From positions 11,408,001 to 11,472,000 of the forward strand of contig OZ316896.1 in assembly GCA_973895155.1 (NCBI GenBank): a stretch of 64,000 nucleotides of DNA, given 5' to 3'. Every line of letters begins with the position of its first letter. The stretch's first letter is position 1. The notes under the pieces were generated by a model that saw nothing but the letters and a program-made list of their open reading frames with translations, was not told the origin of the DNA and did not search any database. The position numbers were made by a program, and so were the translations under genes. Below are positions 37,001 to 47,930 of the stretch, piece by piece. The DNA comes from Marsupella aquatica (lineage: Eukaryota > Marchantiophyta).

Positions 37001-39193
37001 AATAGTGGGGCTGACTTCTTCTATAGAGGGGACTGCCTGGGGACTTCCCACCTTAGTGGCTTGAAACAAGGGGCCTGTGGGAGCTCATTGTGGGCACTGA
37101 TCAAGCACGACATTAATCAGCAGCCAATGCACCTACTGGGAATATCAACTTCAGGACACCCACCACACAGAATGACGAAAAACAGGGGGGACAAACCACA
37201 TCAGCAGAAAACTCCCTGGAATTGGTTGCCATGTAGGTTCAGTCGTTCCAAGAACAAAAGTTGCAGTGACACTTTCTAAAGCAAACTTAGCCCAGATCAG
37301 TGTGAACCAACAGTGTGAACCAACAGTGGAGATTCATTTCATGGGAGAAAAAAGATGCATAAACTGTTGCGGAAATCTTCTAAAATGCCCTGGTTATTTT
37401 TCTTGAGCAATTGGAAGTCTTTGGAATTATCCACTCAACTAAAGTCCCAACAGTAGACATGAGGCTCACATCATGACCAGCAGATGAATGTCATCATTCT
37501 GTGGCATCCGAGTAATCTCTATATGAGATAAGTTAATTATCTTGTACCAACCATATGAATATTCTAATAACCAATAGTCTAGTAGTTTATCCCCTTTCTG
37601 TATTGTATCATCCAGTACTGGAAGCTTTACAATTGCTGCGGGCTCCCCTATCAGATTGACAGAATATGGCAAAACAATCAAAGTGAGATAAATTTGGTGC
37701 ATAGTCAGATATGTCATTCCCAAGTCGGAATTGGGAACAAAGTTTGGGATGGTGTATCTGCCTAAGTATAGCAATCACTAAATCAAAATGACAAAATGTT
37801 TTCAGTTGCTCGCGGGTGAGCTTTTATATAATCAATAAAGTAGATAGTTTACCACCATCTATAGTGGGAGAAACTACGATTGGCTTCAGCAAGCTTCTTT
37901 CTTCTCTCCTGTTTCATTCGCATCGCAAATGAAGGCCGAAAGGGAGGAAAGGGTCCGATGAAATAAAACAAACAAAAAATATTTCTTACAAGTAAATGTA
38001 ATGAGCGGGCAGTGTTCTGTTAGATGAACTCAGCTGAAAGCCAAAGCAAAACATATAGTATTCAGATTAAAAACCACACCTAAAGGTTATCCATCTCACT
38101 CCTGAGGACTTATAGCTCAGGTTCTGCACCTTGAATCCAGCCACACACATCATGTAACACGTTTGCCCCTCTTCTATGGGAGTCCAAAATTCGTATTTCT
38201 TAGAGTTGTTTTAGTAAAGCGGTTGGGTTTTGAGAAATTACAGGAAATTACCTTGACACTGTTTGCCCTACTTTATAATTTTCTTTAGAGCCTAATGAAC
38301 ATGGGAAAAGAAGTGGGCTAATAGTCCAAAAGTTTTATTATTCTTTGGAAATGAGTGGTCTGGGATTTCATATGGCAAATTATACAATTGCATAATTATC
38401 ACTAAAGCCAATCCGATAGAAGATAACAATAGAAGTTACAATTGAGGAAACTGGTTTGGTGATGTAATTGAAACGGGCTACAAACAATAAGGAGTTAGTT
38501 TAGAGCTCACATTTCAGTCAAGCAATAAGGAGATAGTTTAGAGCTCACATTTCAGTCAAAAATGTAAATAGTCCGGGCTTTAGTTTCAGGTTTTAAACCG
38601 GGTCCTAGGATCGTGAATTAATGAAATGACACTAGTATTCAAAAATTCACTCAAAGAAATGATATCCTTACTCATATTATATTGTATTCTATTCTATCTA
38701 TCCATGTGCAATGAATACTAAATTAAACAAGAATTATCAAAAATATGATTATTATGCTCTTTGGTGTATGATCGTGGACTCTATTCGAACTCAATACTTT
38801 AACACATCACAAAAATAATCTAACAAGCGATAACCTTTCCTGTATAATATTGTGCTGTCGCTACATGGGAATCCGTGATCTGTATATGAATTCCTTCGTC
38901 GAACTGCGAGATTTCGGCTATGTCGTGCGACACATTTCCTCAGAAAACCTGCCTTTCGCACCTCCCAAGTTCTCGCCATCCATGCAGGACGGTGCCAGCT
39001 CTTCCTTCCATAGAACTTTCGCTCATCAGTCACTCGTCTCCTCATCTCCCCATCTCATCACCACCCTCGGCGGCTCGAATGGTGTCTCTGATATTCGAGC
39101 AGTGAGTTGCTTTGAGCAATGGCCGCCGACATTGTCGTTCCTGAAGCGAAGCACTGAAGCAGGTGCTGTACTTCCTGGAAAGGACAGGGATCG
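34099..39193. other. Gene-free stretch with scattered repeats
   Basis: About 5 kb without a recognised gene. A minus-strand frame at 37,466-37,774 and plus-strand frames at 36,986-37,279 and 38,850-39,197 were read and match nothing known. At 38,484-38,560 a 38-bp tandem duplication occurs (AATAAGGAG.TAGTTTAGAGC). The copy of the dispersed element at 35,892-36,156 is listed separately. Confidence 0.45.
35892..36156 (-). mobile_element. Copy of a dispersed MITE-like element (relative of 56,806-57,103)
   Basis: On the minus strand this begins CTTGGGGGTTTCA, continues CAAAAATGGCATATCACGTG, then ACAATAGGGTCTTTTAAAT, then ACATTAGGGT. It matches the plus-strand element at 56,806 in the same order. 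Near its far end are a perfect 14-bp inverted repeat (GAACATTAGGGTCT, 35,970-35,983 with 36,000-36,013), a 9-bp hairpin (AAACCTGGT / ACCAGGTTT, 35,892-35,912) and a repeated GTAGTGGACCCGAACATTA. The expected second terminal repeat is not clear, so the copy may be truncated or rearranged. Confidence 0.55.
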
Positions 39194-39352
39194 ATGATGA
39201 ATATGGAATCTGTCTGGGTCAGGCCAGGATGCTTCGTGTTGCGGCAATTGCTCCTCACTACTGGTGCCTTGCTGCTGCTGCTTGCCTGCAAATCAATCTC
39301 AAACCACCACCATAACTCCGCTTGTCAGGGTCGAGAAGAACCCGACCGATGA
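39194..39352 (+). CDS. Mini-ORF with a signal-peptide-like N terminus (52 codons)
   Basis: ATGATG at 39,194 opens a frame reading MMNMESVWVRPGCFVLR, then QLLLTTGALLLLLACKS, then a short polar tail ending in REEPDR and TGA. The basic segment, Leu-rich core and small residues look like a cleavable secretory signal. The +1 frame stays open from there to 39,473 (VEKNPTDEVVVPVSSVASLP to TFPSS), so a one-base shift or a missed splice could join them. It may be a small secreted peptide, a broken gene, or an upstream frame of the protease 0.5 kb downstream. No family recognised. Confidence 0.3.
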   Translation: MMNMESVWVRPGCFVLRQLLLTTGALLLLLACKSISNHHHNSACQGREEPDR

Positions 39353-39544
39353 AGTTGTCGTTCCGGTATCATCAGTAGCTAGTCTGCCGGAGTCAGAGGA
39401 CAAAACTCCGCTTTACATTATTAGAGTGCCACCAGTGACAAATGATTTTGAGACAACTTTTCCATCGTCATGAGGACGTTCAGGCTGCCTCGCGGTTGAT
39501 GTTATTAGTCGAGTAGCTAGTCAACTATTAAGACTCTGGACCCA

Positions 39545-39594
39545 CGTAGCTGGTCGATTGATTCATTCAATCGATTGATTCATTCAATCAATGC
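39545..39594. repeat. CGATTGATTCATTCAAT tandem repeat
   Basis: The 18-bp word (A/C)GATTGATTCATTCAATC occurs twice in tandem with a partial third copy. It is also nearly self-complementary, through ATTGAT and ATCAAT. Confidence 0.75.
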
Positions 39595-39881
39595 TGGGCA
39601 CAGAATGCACTCGATCTGTAGCTGGACCTTTCCTTATTCCAGCCGTGGACAATCTGACTCAAGGAGTCGTTTGCAATAACGAAAAGCCACTCGATTGTTG
39701 TGACAACCTGATGACACGCCGCTCATTCTCGAGGAACATATCTGCTGGCCATTCACTGGAGATCGACTTCATTTGCAGAAATCGTCAAGGTTGACTCGAA
39801 ATTTTGTAGGACGGTGGAAAAGAATTAAGATTTATCAACCGGCAAAGATCTTCGGTGGATTCTCTTATGTAATATCGAGTA

Positions 39882-41378
39882 ATGGAGGCTGTGTCACGGC
39901 GATGTTCAGTCTGGATGTCTACATCTGGCCATGGGCGTGTTGTCGAGGTGATCTGCTTATGCATTGTCACATTGCTGTTGCAATTGACGATTTCGGCAGC
40001 GAGTCATGTTGGTTCTGGTACTAGCATGAAGGCCGAGCTCTTCCACCGAGATCATCCGTCTTCTCGCCTGCAATCAACGATATCTCTCAGCTACGCAGAA
40101 AAGCTGGAAAATGATATTAAACGATCAGCTGACCGCGCGAGAGCTCTCGTTAATAAGAGAAGGGTTCTCGCCAGTCAACCTAGTTTTGCGGCTGCGAATG
40201 GATCCACCACTTTGCAGATGACCTTAAATGATGCTGCAGTCGCGGAGTACGTGATGAGCATCTCCATCGGAACACCGCCTCAAAATTTCGTGGCCGTCGC
40301 TGACACTGCCAGCGACCTGACTTGGTTGCAATGCAAACATTGCCGAAGTTGCTTCACGCAGCCAGATCCATTCTTCGATCCAGCTCGGTCCTCCACTTAT
40401 CGACGTCTCAACTGCTCCTCCACGGGCTGCTCCTCGTTCATGTCGCAGTATGGATCGTCTGTCGAGACTTGCGCCTATAGTGGGGCGACGTGCAAGTATT
40501 CTTACTTTTACGGTGACATGTCCAACACAACCGGTACTTTCTCGTCAGACACGCTCACTCTGCAGAGCACGAGTGGCGAGAATGTTTCTGTACCTCATTT
40601 CTGGTTCGGTTGCTCGTATGCAAGTTTCAGTCCCTCGGCTTTGTTTGATGCCACTGATGGAATGATAGGGCTGGGACAAGGATTAATCTCCTTCCCCTCT
40701 CAGCTCGGTGATGTCTTCGAGGATAAATTCTCGTACTGCTTGGTGAATAGATCCTTGGCCGCGGTCCAATCGAGCCCGCTCTTGTTCGGGACTGATGCTG
40801 TGCCGGACCTACATTTGCAGTATACACCCATTCGATGCAATGAGCTTTACCCATACTACTACTATATCACCCTGGAGGGCATTTCCGTCGGAGGAGCTGA
40901 AGTGAATTGCAATTGGACTGCTATAGACATTGATCCAGCCGGGTATGGGGGAACAATCATCGATTCAGGTACCACATACAGCTCTCTGGATCCTGTGGCC
41001 TTCACTCCCCTGTTGGAGACAATCGTGTCACAATTCCCCTCAAGTTACGAGAGAGTCTTTCTCCCTGCGAGCCTTGCATACCTCGAGTTGTGCTACGATG
41101 TCACGGCGCAACCGAATTTTGGATACGATTTGCCTCCTATTAGCCTCCGCTTGGCGAACCATACTAGCTGGAACCTAGCGCCGGAAAACGCATGGCTGCT
41201 CTTTCCAGACACTCCTGTGCTAGGGAATTTTACCATCTGCTTGTCCATTCTGAGAGGGTTGCCGGGGGCGTTCTCCATCATCGGCAGTACTCAGCAGCAG
41301 GACTTCCATGTGTTATACGATCGAGTTCACCAAAGGATTGGATTTTCGAAGGCTGATTGCGGCTCCGTGTCGCCATAG
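39882..41378 (+). CDS. Secreted nepenthesin-type aspartic protease (A1 family), intronless
   Basis: 498 residues from the first ATG; a second ATG at 39,915 would give 487 and places the hydrophobic signal (VICLCIVTLLLQLTISAAS) nearer the N terminus. A1 proteases cleave peptides with two aspartates and in plants act in the cell wall, vacuole and defence signalling. A propeptide precedes YVMSISIGTPPQNF. The first catalytic motif is DTAS (Asp141), where D-T/S-G is usual. It is followed by the Cys-rich nepenthesin insert CKHCRSCF..FDPARSSTY. The flap Tyr lies near YFYGD. FGCSY, GLGQGLISFPSQL and the second motif DSGT (Asp361) follow, and the C terminus ends IIGSTQQQDFHVLYD..RIGF. All core elements are present and the frame is clean. 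No plant-specific insert (saposin-like) is present, as expected for this subclass. Confidence 0.93.
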   Translation: MEAVSRRCSVWMSTSGHGRVVEVICLCIVTLLLQLTISAASHVGSGTSMKAELFHRDHPSSRLQSTISLSYAEKLENDIKRSADRARALVNKRRVLASQPSFAAANGSTTLQMTLNDAAVAEYVMSISIGTPPQNFVAVADTASDLTWLQCKHCRSCFTQPDPFFDPARSSTYRRLNCSSTGCSSFMSQYGSSVETCAYSGATCKYSYFYGDMSNTTGTFSSDTLTLQSTSGENVSVPHFWFGCSYASFSPSALFDATDGMIGLGQGLISFPSQLGDVFEDKFSYCLVNRSLAAVQSSPLLFGTDAVPDLHLQYTPIRCNELYPYYYYITLEGISVGGAEVNCNWTAIDIDPAGYGGTIIDSGTTYSSLDPVAFTPLLETIVSQFPSSYERVFLPASLAYLELCYDVTAQPNFGYDLPPISLRLANHTSWNLAPENAWLLFPDTPVLGNFTICLSILRGLPGAFSIIGSTQQQDFHVLYDRVHQRIGFSKADCGSVSP

Positions 41379-44337
41379 TTCAGTGCGTCAGACAGCAACG
41401 AGTTAGCTCGGTTATGGATCGACGCCGATATTAAGTCTTCAATCCGCATAGCTTTAATTAATTCTCGAAACACTAAATGCTGTAGCTAGCAATTAGTTGG
41501 ACTCCACGGACTGAACTTTAGGTTCGTCCGGTCGTCCCACTGGTGTTTTGGATCTCCGTTGTTCGTCTCTCGTATGACGAAGGATCGAGAATGATCGATC
41601 TTCGAGAGTTATCTGCGCGTGACCCTTAGACGGCCACGGTCGCCTTCGATCAGAACGAGCGAACGCCAATAGCTATGAACAAATTGAGCTAGCTAATGGA
41701 CGTGGATAAATTACTTTCACAATATAGAATCATGGACTCTCAGGTATGTATGTTTTCAGGTGTCCAACTATGGACTCTCAAATATGTATGTTTTCAGGTG
41801 TCCAACTAGAGTGATGGGTTGAAGATGAGAGTTCATTCTTGGTGCAAAATCTGGTCCAATAGATTTGTGTGATTCAAGTGTGAATATGTTAGGATCCATA
41901 CTGAAGCAATATTGACTTGGTTTGGACCCGTGACTTGTAAGCTGATCATTGTGTCTTCAGTATGAGCAGTAAGTCTGTGATTGCCTTTCAAATGGGGAAA
42001 AACGGATTGAATGCCATCATCCGGATTTACGGAAGGCGGAATCGGAATTAATGTGACTTTTGAATGGCTTGCAATCCGAGATAGATAATTACTGATTGCG
42101 CGTCAATTGTTTTCAAAGGGTGTGTAGTCAATCGAAACCACTACAATCGACTAAGTTGTGTCGAAGGAGTGATTGGATTGAGGGAACCGATCATGCATGT
42201 AAATGTGATGGAGAGGGCCGGGAAGACGTGGAGATCCCTGGACGCTCGCTGAATAGGTGACTCTAGCGCTGAGGAGCTACTGCAGGACGGGGACGGGTTC
42301 AATCAAACACTCATGATTGTTTCAATTCACACGTTATGCATGCTGCATTATGAACATCATGGCAGCAGCTCCAACACGAACAAGACAGATCATGCGTCAA
42401 ATCTACACTCAACTTATTGTCAGAACACTTGGCGTGCGTCTGTGTGGTTTTATCGCAAATACCTTGTCTTGGTTTGTTTTTTCTGGCGATAGGAAGGTCA
42501 TGATTACGTGTAGATTTAACACCAGGTACAAGAGAGTCTCGTGGACACTGACCGTTGACTACACATATTAGGAACCTGCCATGAACACCTGGGTGCTTTT
42601 GACCAATTCAATGTTCTGCGTTGTTGACAAAATTCTGACTCACAAAAGCTACTCTGTAGCCGTTGGAGCCGCAATCGTACGTCTGCTTTTGTCAGTCCAG
42701 TAGTTTTGAGTTTTCCTGAACACAGGACACCACGCGAACACACGCATCCGGAAAGATTGTAGGTTGGCGTGGACATAAGCTCGTCGTTTGATGCTCCTCC
42801 AATCCATTTCGTGCTCGTCACCAAAATTTCCAATACTGTACCGTAGATCTAGTCCTTGGGCCTTGAGGCTTCAAGATACAAGTAAACACCGTACTGTAGT
42901 TATTATAATGCAATGCAATGGCCATATCCAAAGCGAGATCCAAAAATCTTTGAATCTTTCCGAAGTCGTACGTCCAGTTGCATGCCCAATTGCGCAACTC
43001 AATCTGCATGTCACCTACCCCATTGTACATCCACTTCTTTAAACTTCTCATGCGGCCGTCAACTGACTTTTAGTCCTCGATCTCCTGACATGGTTTGACT
43101 TTGGCCACGTAGACTTTGGTCTCTCTCTTCCGTCTTAATAGTATGGGAGGACAAATCCTTTGAGGAGACCAGAGTGAATCATCGTGAGCTGTGATGTCTC
43201 GTGATGCAGGTTTTTCCCTTCAGATAAACGAGATCCAAGGTCAATCCTAGAAACGGTGAACACAAACAACCACCACCGTCATCATTCTGGACACACACTG
43301 GCAGCTGGGACGATCGAGCCGAGTCCAGACGACTTGACCCGCTGCTGTTCTGGAGCAACCTGAATTTATTTCGTTCCTCGCTTCTGTTCTAGAGCAACCT
43401 GAAATTATTACGTTTCTCACGTTGTCTACTCTCACCGGATTTATACTTCTGTCACTTGACAGATCCGATTGTTGCAGCGAAGGCGTACTTCAAAAGCAAA
43501 AGAAAACGAAATACAATAAGTGTAAAATTTAGGCACATGGCAGTCATGGAACTTCTACTGTGACACTGGCAGATGTATGAGTATACAATTCTGTTGCACT
43601 GTGAGATAAGGTCTTGTCGAACAACTTTGATTTTGATTGTAGCAGCGAAGGCGTACTTCAAGTTCAACTTCAAGTTTTGATTCACGAGACAAAATGTGCA
43701 GATTCGTATGGAAGCCGTGGTGATATTGTGACTCTTTCTGACTTGATATATCAGAAGTGGAGTACGTCGGTGCACGATTGTGCAATCGGGTCAACATAGC
43801 ATTATTTATCTAGCTAGAGAGGGTCAGTTAAGGGTGGATTCCACGCGTTTTTCACTGGAAGTTTAAAAGCTACTCTGGTCACCGAACTCCATAACTTGGG
43901 AACCTCTAGAACCTCTACATTTTGGGTGTCTGTCTCAATTAATCAAGTGTTGGGAGAGACATCATTCTATCGTCCTGGGCTGCTATAGATCGATTGCTAA
44001 CTTTTGTACTGGTCAAAAATTTGTTAGATTCCACCTCTAGAAAAATCTTTGCCAATTTGGGGAAAAATTCCCTAGTTTTTCTGTCTTGCATTAGCGACAA
44101 CATTAGCCACAAACCCCAGTAGCCAAATTGAATCTAACTGTCATCGTAAGTTTAGGGAGATCTGATGCTAAGAAATTAATCTAGGAAAAATGGATAATGA
44201 ATATCTTAGCATCTTCTTTTCTTCTTCACACAAGGTGACATTAGTCACAATCACTAATGGAAAAGTAAAACCTTGAAAATTACGCTGTCACCGACAAGGA
44301 ATTGGGTCTGCAAATTTGCACTAGGTTTAAGATTCTG

Positions 44338-44373
44338 GGGTTAGGGGTTAGGGGTTAGGTTTAAGATTTAGGG
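44338..44373. repeat. Short telomere-like run
   Basis: GGGTTAGGGGTTAGGGGTTAGG is followed by TTTAAGATTTAGGG. Plant telomeres are usually TTTAGGG repeats, so the run resembles a few degenerate interstitial units. It is too short to prove telomeric origin. Confidence 0.45.
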
Positions 44374-45569
44374 ATTTTAAATTAGGCAGAGAGCATTAAA
44401 CAAGGGTCATAATGCGCACAGCAGGAGACCTAGGAATTCATAAATATTTCCACCACCCACACATATACTCGATCTACACCAGTGTGCACACAGAGGGGAT
44501 TGAGCCTCAGACCTCTCAATTCAACCTCATCCCCAGGCAAGCTGACCCTAAGGGTTGCATTACAGATGTCATAGACCCTTGTGCCTTTTTCTGTCGCCAA
44601 AACAAACTGGAGGGCCAATCTTGTTCTAAAGATAAACTCCAGGCCGAAACTCTCTTAAAATGAAGTTCAATAAATGCATAGTCCTAGTGTGAAGGAGCCA
44701 AAGTTTGGAAATTCTACCAGGCTTTCACGTAAGACTCATTTTGTTTTTTGGGGATGATATATTAAATAAGCAGTCCACGCCAGCATTTGCTTGTTGCCAT
44801 CTAGAATTGGCAAAGGCTATACGTGACTGGGTCCCCGAGCTTTTGTGAGGCTGATAATTGCATCCATTTCCACCCAATATTTATATATGCTAGCCTGTAT
44901 ACCCCAGCTTTGCTCATACATAGATTGTACATGCATACCATCATGTCCATTTCCAGTTTTACTCCCAGCTGCAAAAGATGTGCTGCAAAGTGGCAGTTAG
45001 AGGCTTTGTTTTAGACCACAGGCCTTTACCCTAGCTTTCAATAGAATATGGTCTGCAAGCTTCACTCTATACTGCAGGCCATATTCTAGTTTTCGGTCAC
45101 ACTTTATTAAATAGATTGTTCATATTTAATAATCTCAGACCCTCAGATTTAGGGTGCATGGGCTTTTCAACCTCTTATGTTCCTACACTCTCTCACCCCT
45201 CTGTATTCATGGACACTTGTCACCATTCCACTTCGCCCCACCTGTCTGGCCTTGTTTGTAACAGAGTTTGTTTGTGGCCTTGTTAATCTAGCCAGTTCCC
45301 TCCCAGCCACAAGGTTAGCCCAATTAGAATCTGACAGTTATCCTTAAAGCGCCATTGTCTATGACAAAACTTGGATCCACTAGGTTTCACCATTTTTAGC
45401 ACCTATTTCTTGAAGTTGTGGAGCAAAGTCTCACCTTAGAGGAGAAAAATGTGAGAAAGTGAGAAATCTTGGACCCTGATACTTTTATATGGACAGTGGT
45501 GGTTTAAATCAAGATCTAGGGTTAACATTTATTACTTTGGAAAAATTAATGAAACAATATTCTTAGCAT

Positions 45570-45650
45570 CTTCTCCTTCAATCCAGTTATCAATAACTGG
45601 ATTGGCTATTGATAACTGGATTGGCTATAGATAACTGGATTGAAGGAATC
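45570..45650. repeat. Compound inverted and direct repeat
   Basis: CCTTCAATCCAGTTATC at 45,570 pairs perfectly with GATAACTGGATTGAAGG at about 45,630-45,646. Between them, ATAACTGGATTGGCTAT is repeated directly. The left arm also pairs at once with the first internal copy (CAATCCAGTTAT / ATAACTGGATTG), so two alternative hairpins are possible. Confidence 0.8.
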
Positions 45651-46734
45651 ATGATAGCCAACCATGTGGTTGGGTTGACCACACTCTAAACATTACAATA
45701 TGCAATCTGGCTCTTTCTTTCTTGTGGTCTCTCTAAGAAATGTCATTATGACAAGAAGCTTCCCTGGCAGTTGGACTCTGGTGACTTTTTTTTCTAACCA
45801 GGAGATGGGCCTGAAGATACCATTCTGCACCTTTTCCGCACCCCGCCCTCGTCCCCCAACTCACACACTCCTTTGAATGTAGTTCCCAAGCTGCCTCGCC
45901 GCCTGCCCTGGGGTCTTTGCTCTAGAAAGTTTTGATGACAGAAAATTATTTATAAGATGAAATGACCTTTAAACAAGGTTTATCATTGTATGAAATTATT
46001 ACTAAGATGAAATGCCCTGCAGGTAATCACACATCAAAATGTGGTTGCATTCATTGATTCAAAGAAAAAAACTAGGATTATCAAGGTATGCAAGGGTGCC
46101 ATACATAATATATGTCATATTTTGATGTGCAATTACTTAAACCCGATGAAATGACCTTTAAACAAAACAAAATAATTAGGTTTATCCTTATATGAAGTGA
46201 CATGGTACGCAGTCCATTACCACATTTTCATGTGCAATTTACTTGGAGTGTACAATTTTGGACACTTGTCACCATTCCACCAGCCCCACCTGCCTGGCCT
46301 TGTTCCTAGTTTGTACCCCTGTCTCCTCCTCCGGCATGGAACACTGTTTCTCATTCCAAAGCCCCAGTGAACCACGTACGTACAGTACGCAGTAACACAA
46401 CTATCGTACAGGTCCAATAAGGCATGTCAAAGCACAGATGTCACCGCTTAGGATATAAAACTCTGTTAGAATCAGGACAAAATCACTATGGGCATAATTA
46501 CCTCATAAAGACTAGAAGTCCAAAGAAATTAAGCCTAACTTTGGTTAACTTTCACACACCTTAGTACACTTGCGTCTTAATAACATTTATAACATTAATA
46601 ACAGAGTACCATAGTAGCGGATGGCAATGTCGACTGCGCTGCTCTAATAAATGATGACCACAGTACATCAGAGTACTATGGAGCTGCTGACTATGAAGTG
46701 CGGCTCTGTGCAGACCTTTCGCTTTGCTTTGCAT

Positions 46735-47330
46735 CTTTGCCTTTCGCTCTATCTACAGCCTGAACTGAAACTGGTGGTTCTCTCAGAGTCTTTACTCTAA
46801 TGGTACACAAGTTTTACTTTGATAGAATAATGGGATCCTCCGTCAAACCTAGATCTCTCTTCTTGATTCGGTCGCTGCATTTTCGCTCCACCCTGAGCTG
46901 AACCTGATACCTGATGGTTCTCTCATTCTCACAGTGTTGGGATATGAATTTTGGGTTGAAAGGATGAATCTTTCTTCGGACTCAGATCTCTCCTCCTGAT
47001 TCTGGCACTGAATTTCTCTCCAATGTGACTTGAACCTGACGATACTCTGATTGTTACCCTGTTCGTTGATCAATCTTGCGTTGATAGCTTGGGTCTTTCT
47101 TCCTGATTCTGTCGCTCATTTTTTCTGCCCTGCGTGAGCTGAAACTGATGGTTCGCTGATAATAGCAGCCTGTTAGTTTATACGAAGAATGGAGTGGAGA
47201 GGTTGGACCCTTCCTCACTGGGTATCTCTTCTTTATTCTGTAGCCAGACTGGTCTCTCCAGCGTGACCTGGACTTCATGGTTCTCTCATTCTTGCCGTGC
47301 TAGGATATGCATTTTGCTTTGAAAGGATGG
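46735..47330. repeat. Diverged ~125-bp tandem array, five copies, upstream of the ceramidase
   Basis: A unit containing CTTGATTC.GTCGCT..TTTT, then GAGCTGAACCTGA, then TGATGGTTCTCTCATTCT and GGATATG.ATTTTG, recurs with its TGGTTCTCT word near 46,771, 46,911, 47,038, 47,149 and 47,275. Steps are about 140, 127, 111 and 126 bp. It lies 0.6-1.2 kb upstream of the ceramidase ATG and so could be transcribed as part of a 5' leader or act as promoter DNA. A strong donor-like CG/GTAAGT at 47,444 suggests that a 5' UTR intron is possible. Confidence 0.75.
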
Positions 47331-47930
47331 AGAAAGGAAGCGAGACCTGATTCTGTCGCTCAATTGTCCGGGCCATAAGGAGACGAAGTGGAGCATCAGC
47401 AGAAACAGAGCCCGCGCATGCTCCTGAGTTGAAGCTACAGAACGGTAAGTGCAGGAGCGTTACCTCTCGCTGTGCTCTCTCCAATTCGTTTGAGTGGTCA
47501 ATTCGTTCGTAACTGTAGTACATGGAACCATTTTGTTAAAGCTCCGCAGAGCAATCTTACCTCAATTAACGAACACTCTGTCTCGTGCAAGTCATTCGCA
47601 ACTAGGTCGAACCGTTTCCTCAAGCTCTTGCCAAGAAATCTTAGCTCTAGTAACACTTTGTCTCATTTTCGTTCAGCTACTTGGCAAAGCTTAGCACAGA
47701 AATGTTAGCTTTGTTTACAAGATTTCGGTCTGTGCACGTGGCTTTTCGAGCATTGAGTGATCTTTGAATTTGACGCACCACAAGTTCTGCAATGGTGGCT
47801 CCTGCAGTTGAGTTCGCTCGGGAATGTAGAACGCCGGTGTGAATTGGAGGAATTCGAAGCGTGAAGAGGACGAGGAAGAGAGAGGAGCTTACGAAAGGTA
47901 GGAGGGGTTTTGAGTGGTGGGCTTGCGATC

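Larger units (their letters stand above)
41379..46734. other. Gene-free stretch with several short tandem duplications
   Basis: About 5.3 kb without a recognised gene. It holds a 38-bp duplication at 41,732-41,808 (ATGGACTCTCA(G/A).TATGTATG), a ~39-bp duplication at 43,345-43,418 (CTGTTCT.GAGCAACCTGAA) and a GCAGCGAAGGCGTACTTCAA word at 43,474 and 43,641. It also holds a telomere-like run and an inverted repeat, both listed separately. The frames at 42,516-42,833 and 43,452-43,797 match nothing known. Confidence 0.5.

Noticed and set aside
37466-37774. 102-codon minus-strand frame with several hydrophobic stretches
   Set aside because: No recognisable motif, no supporting splice partners and A/T-rich surroundings. 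A chance frame is more likely.
44338-44373. Interstitial telomere
   Set aside because: Only three or four degenerate units, and mostly TTAGGGG where plants usually have TTTAGGG. Listed only as telomere-like.
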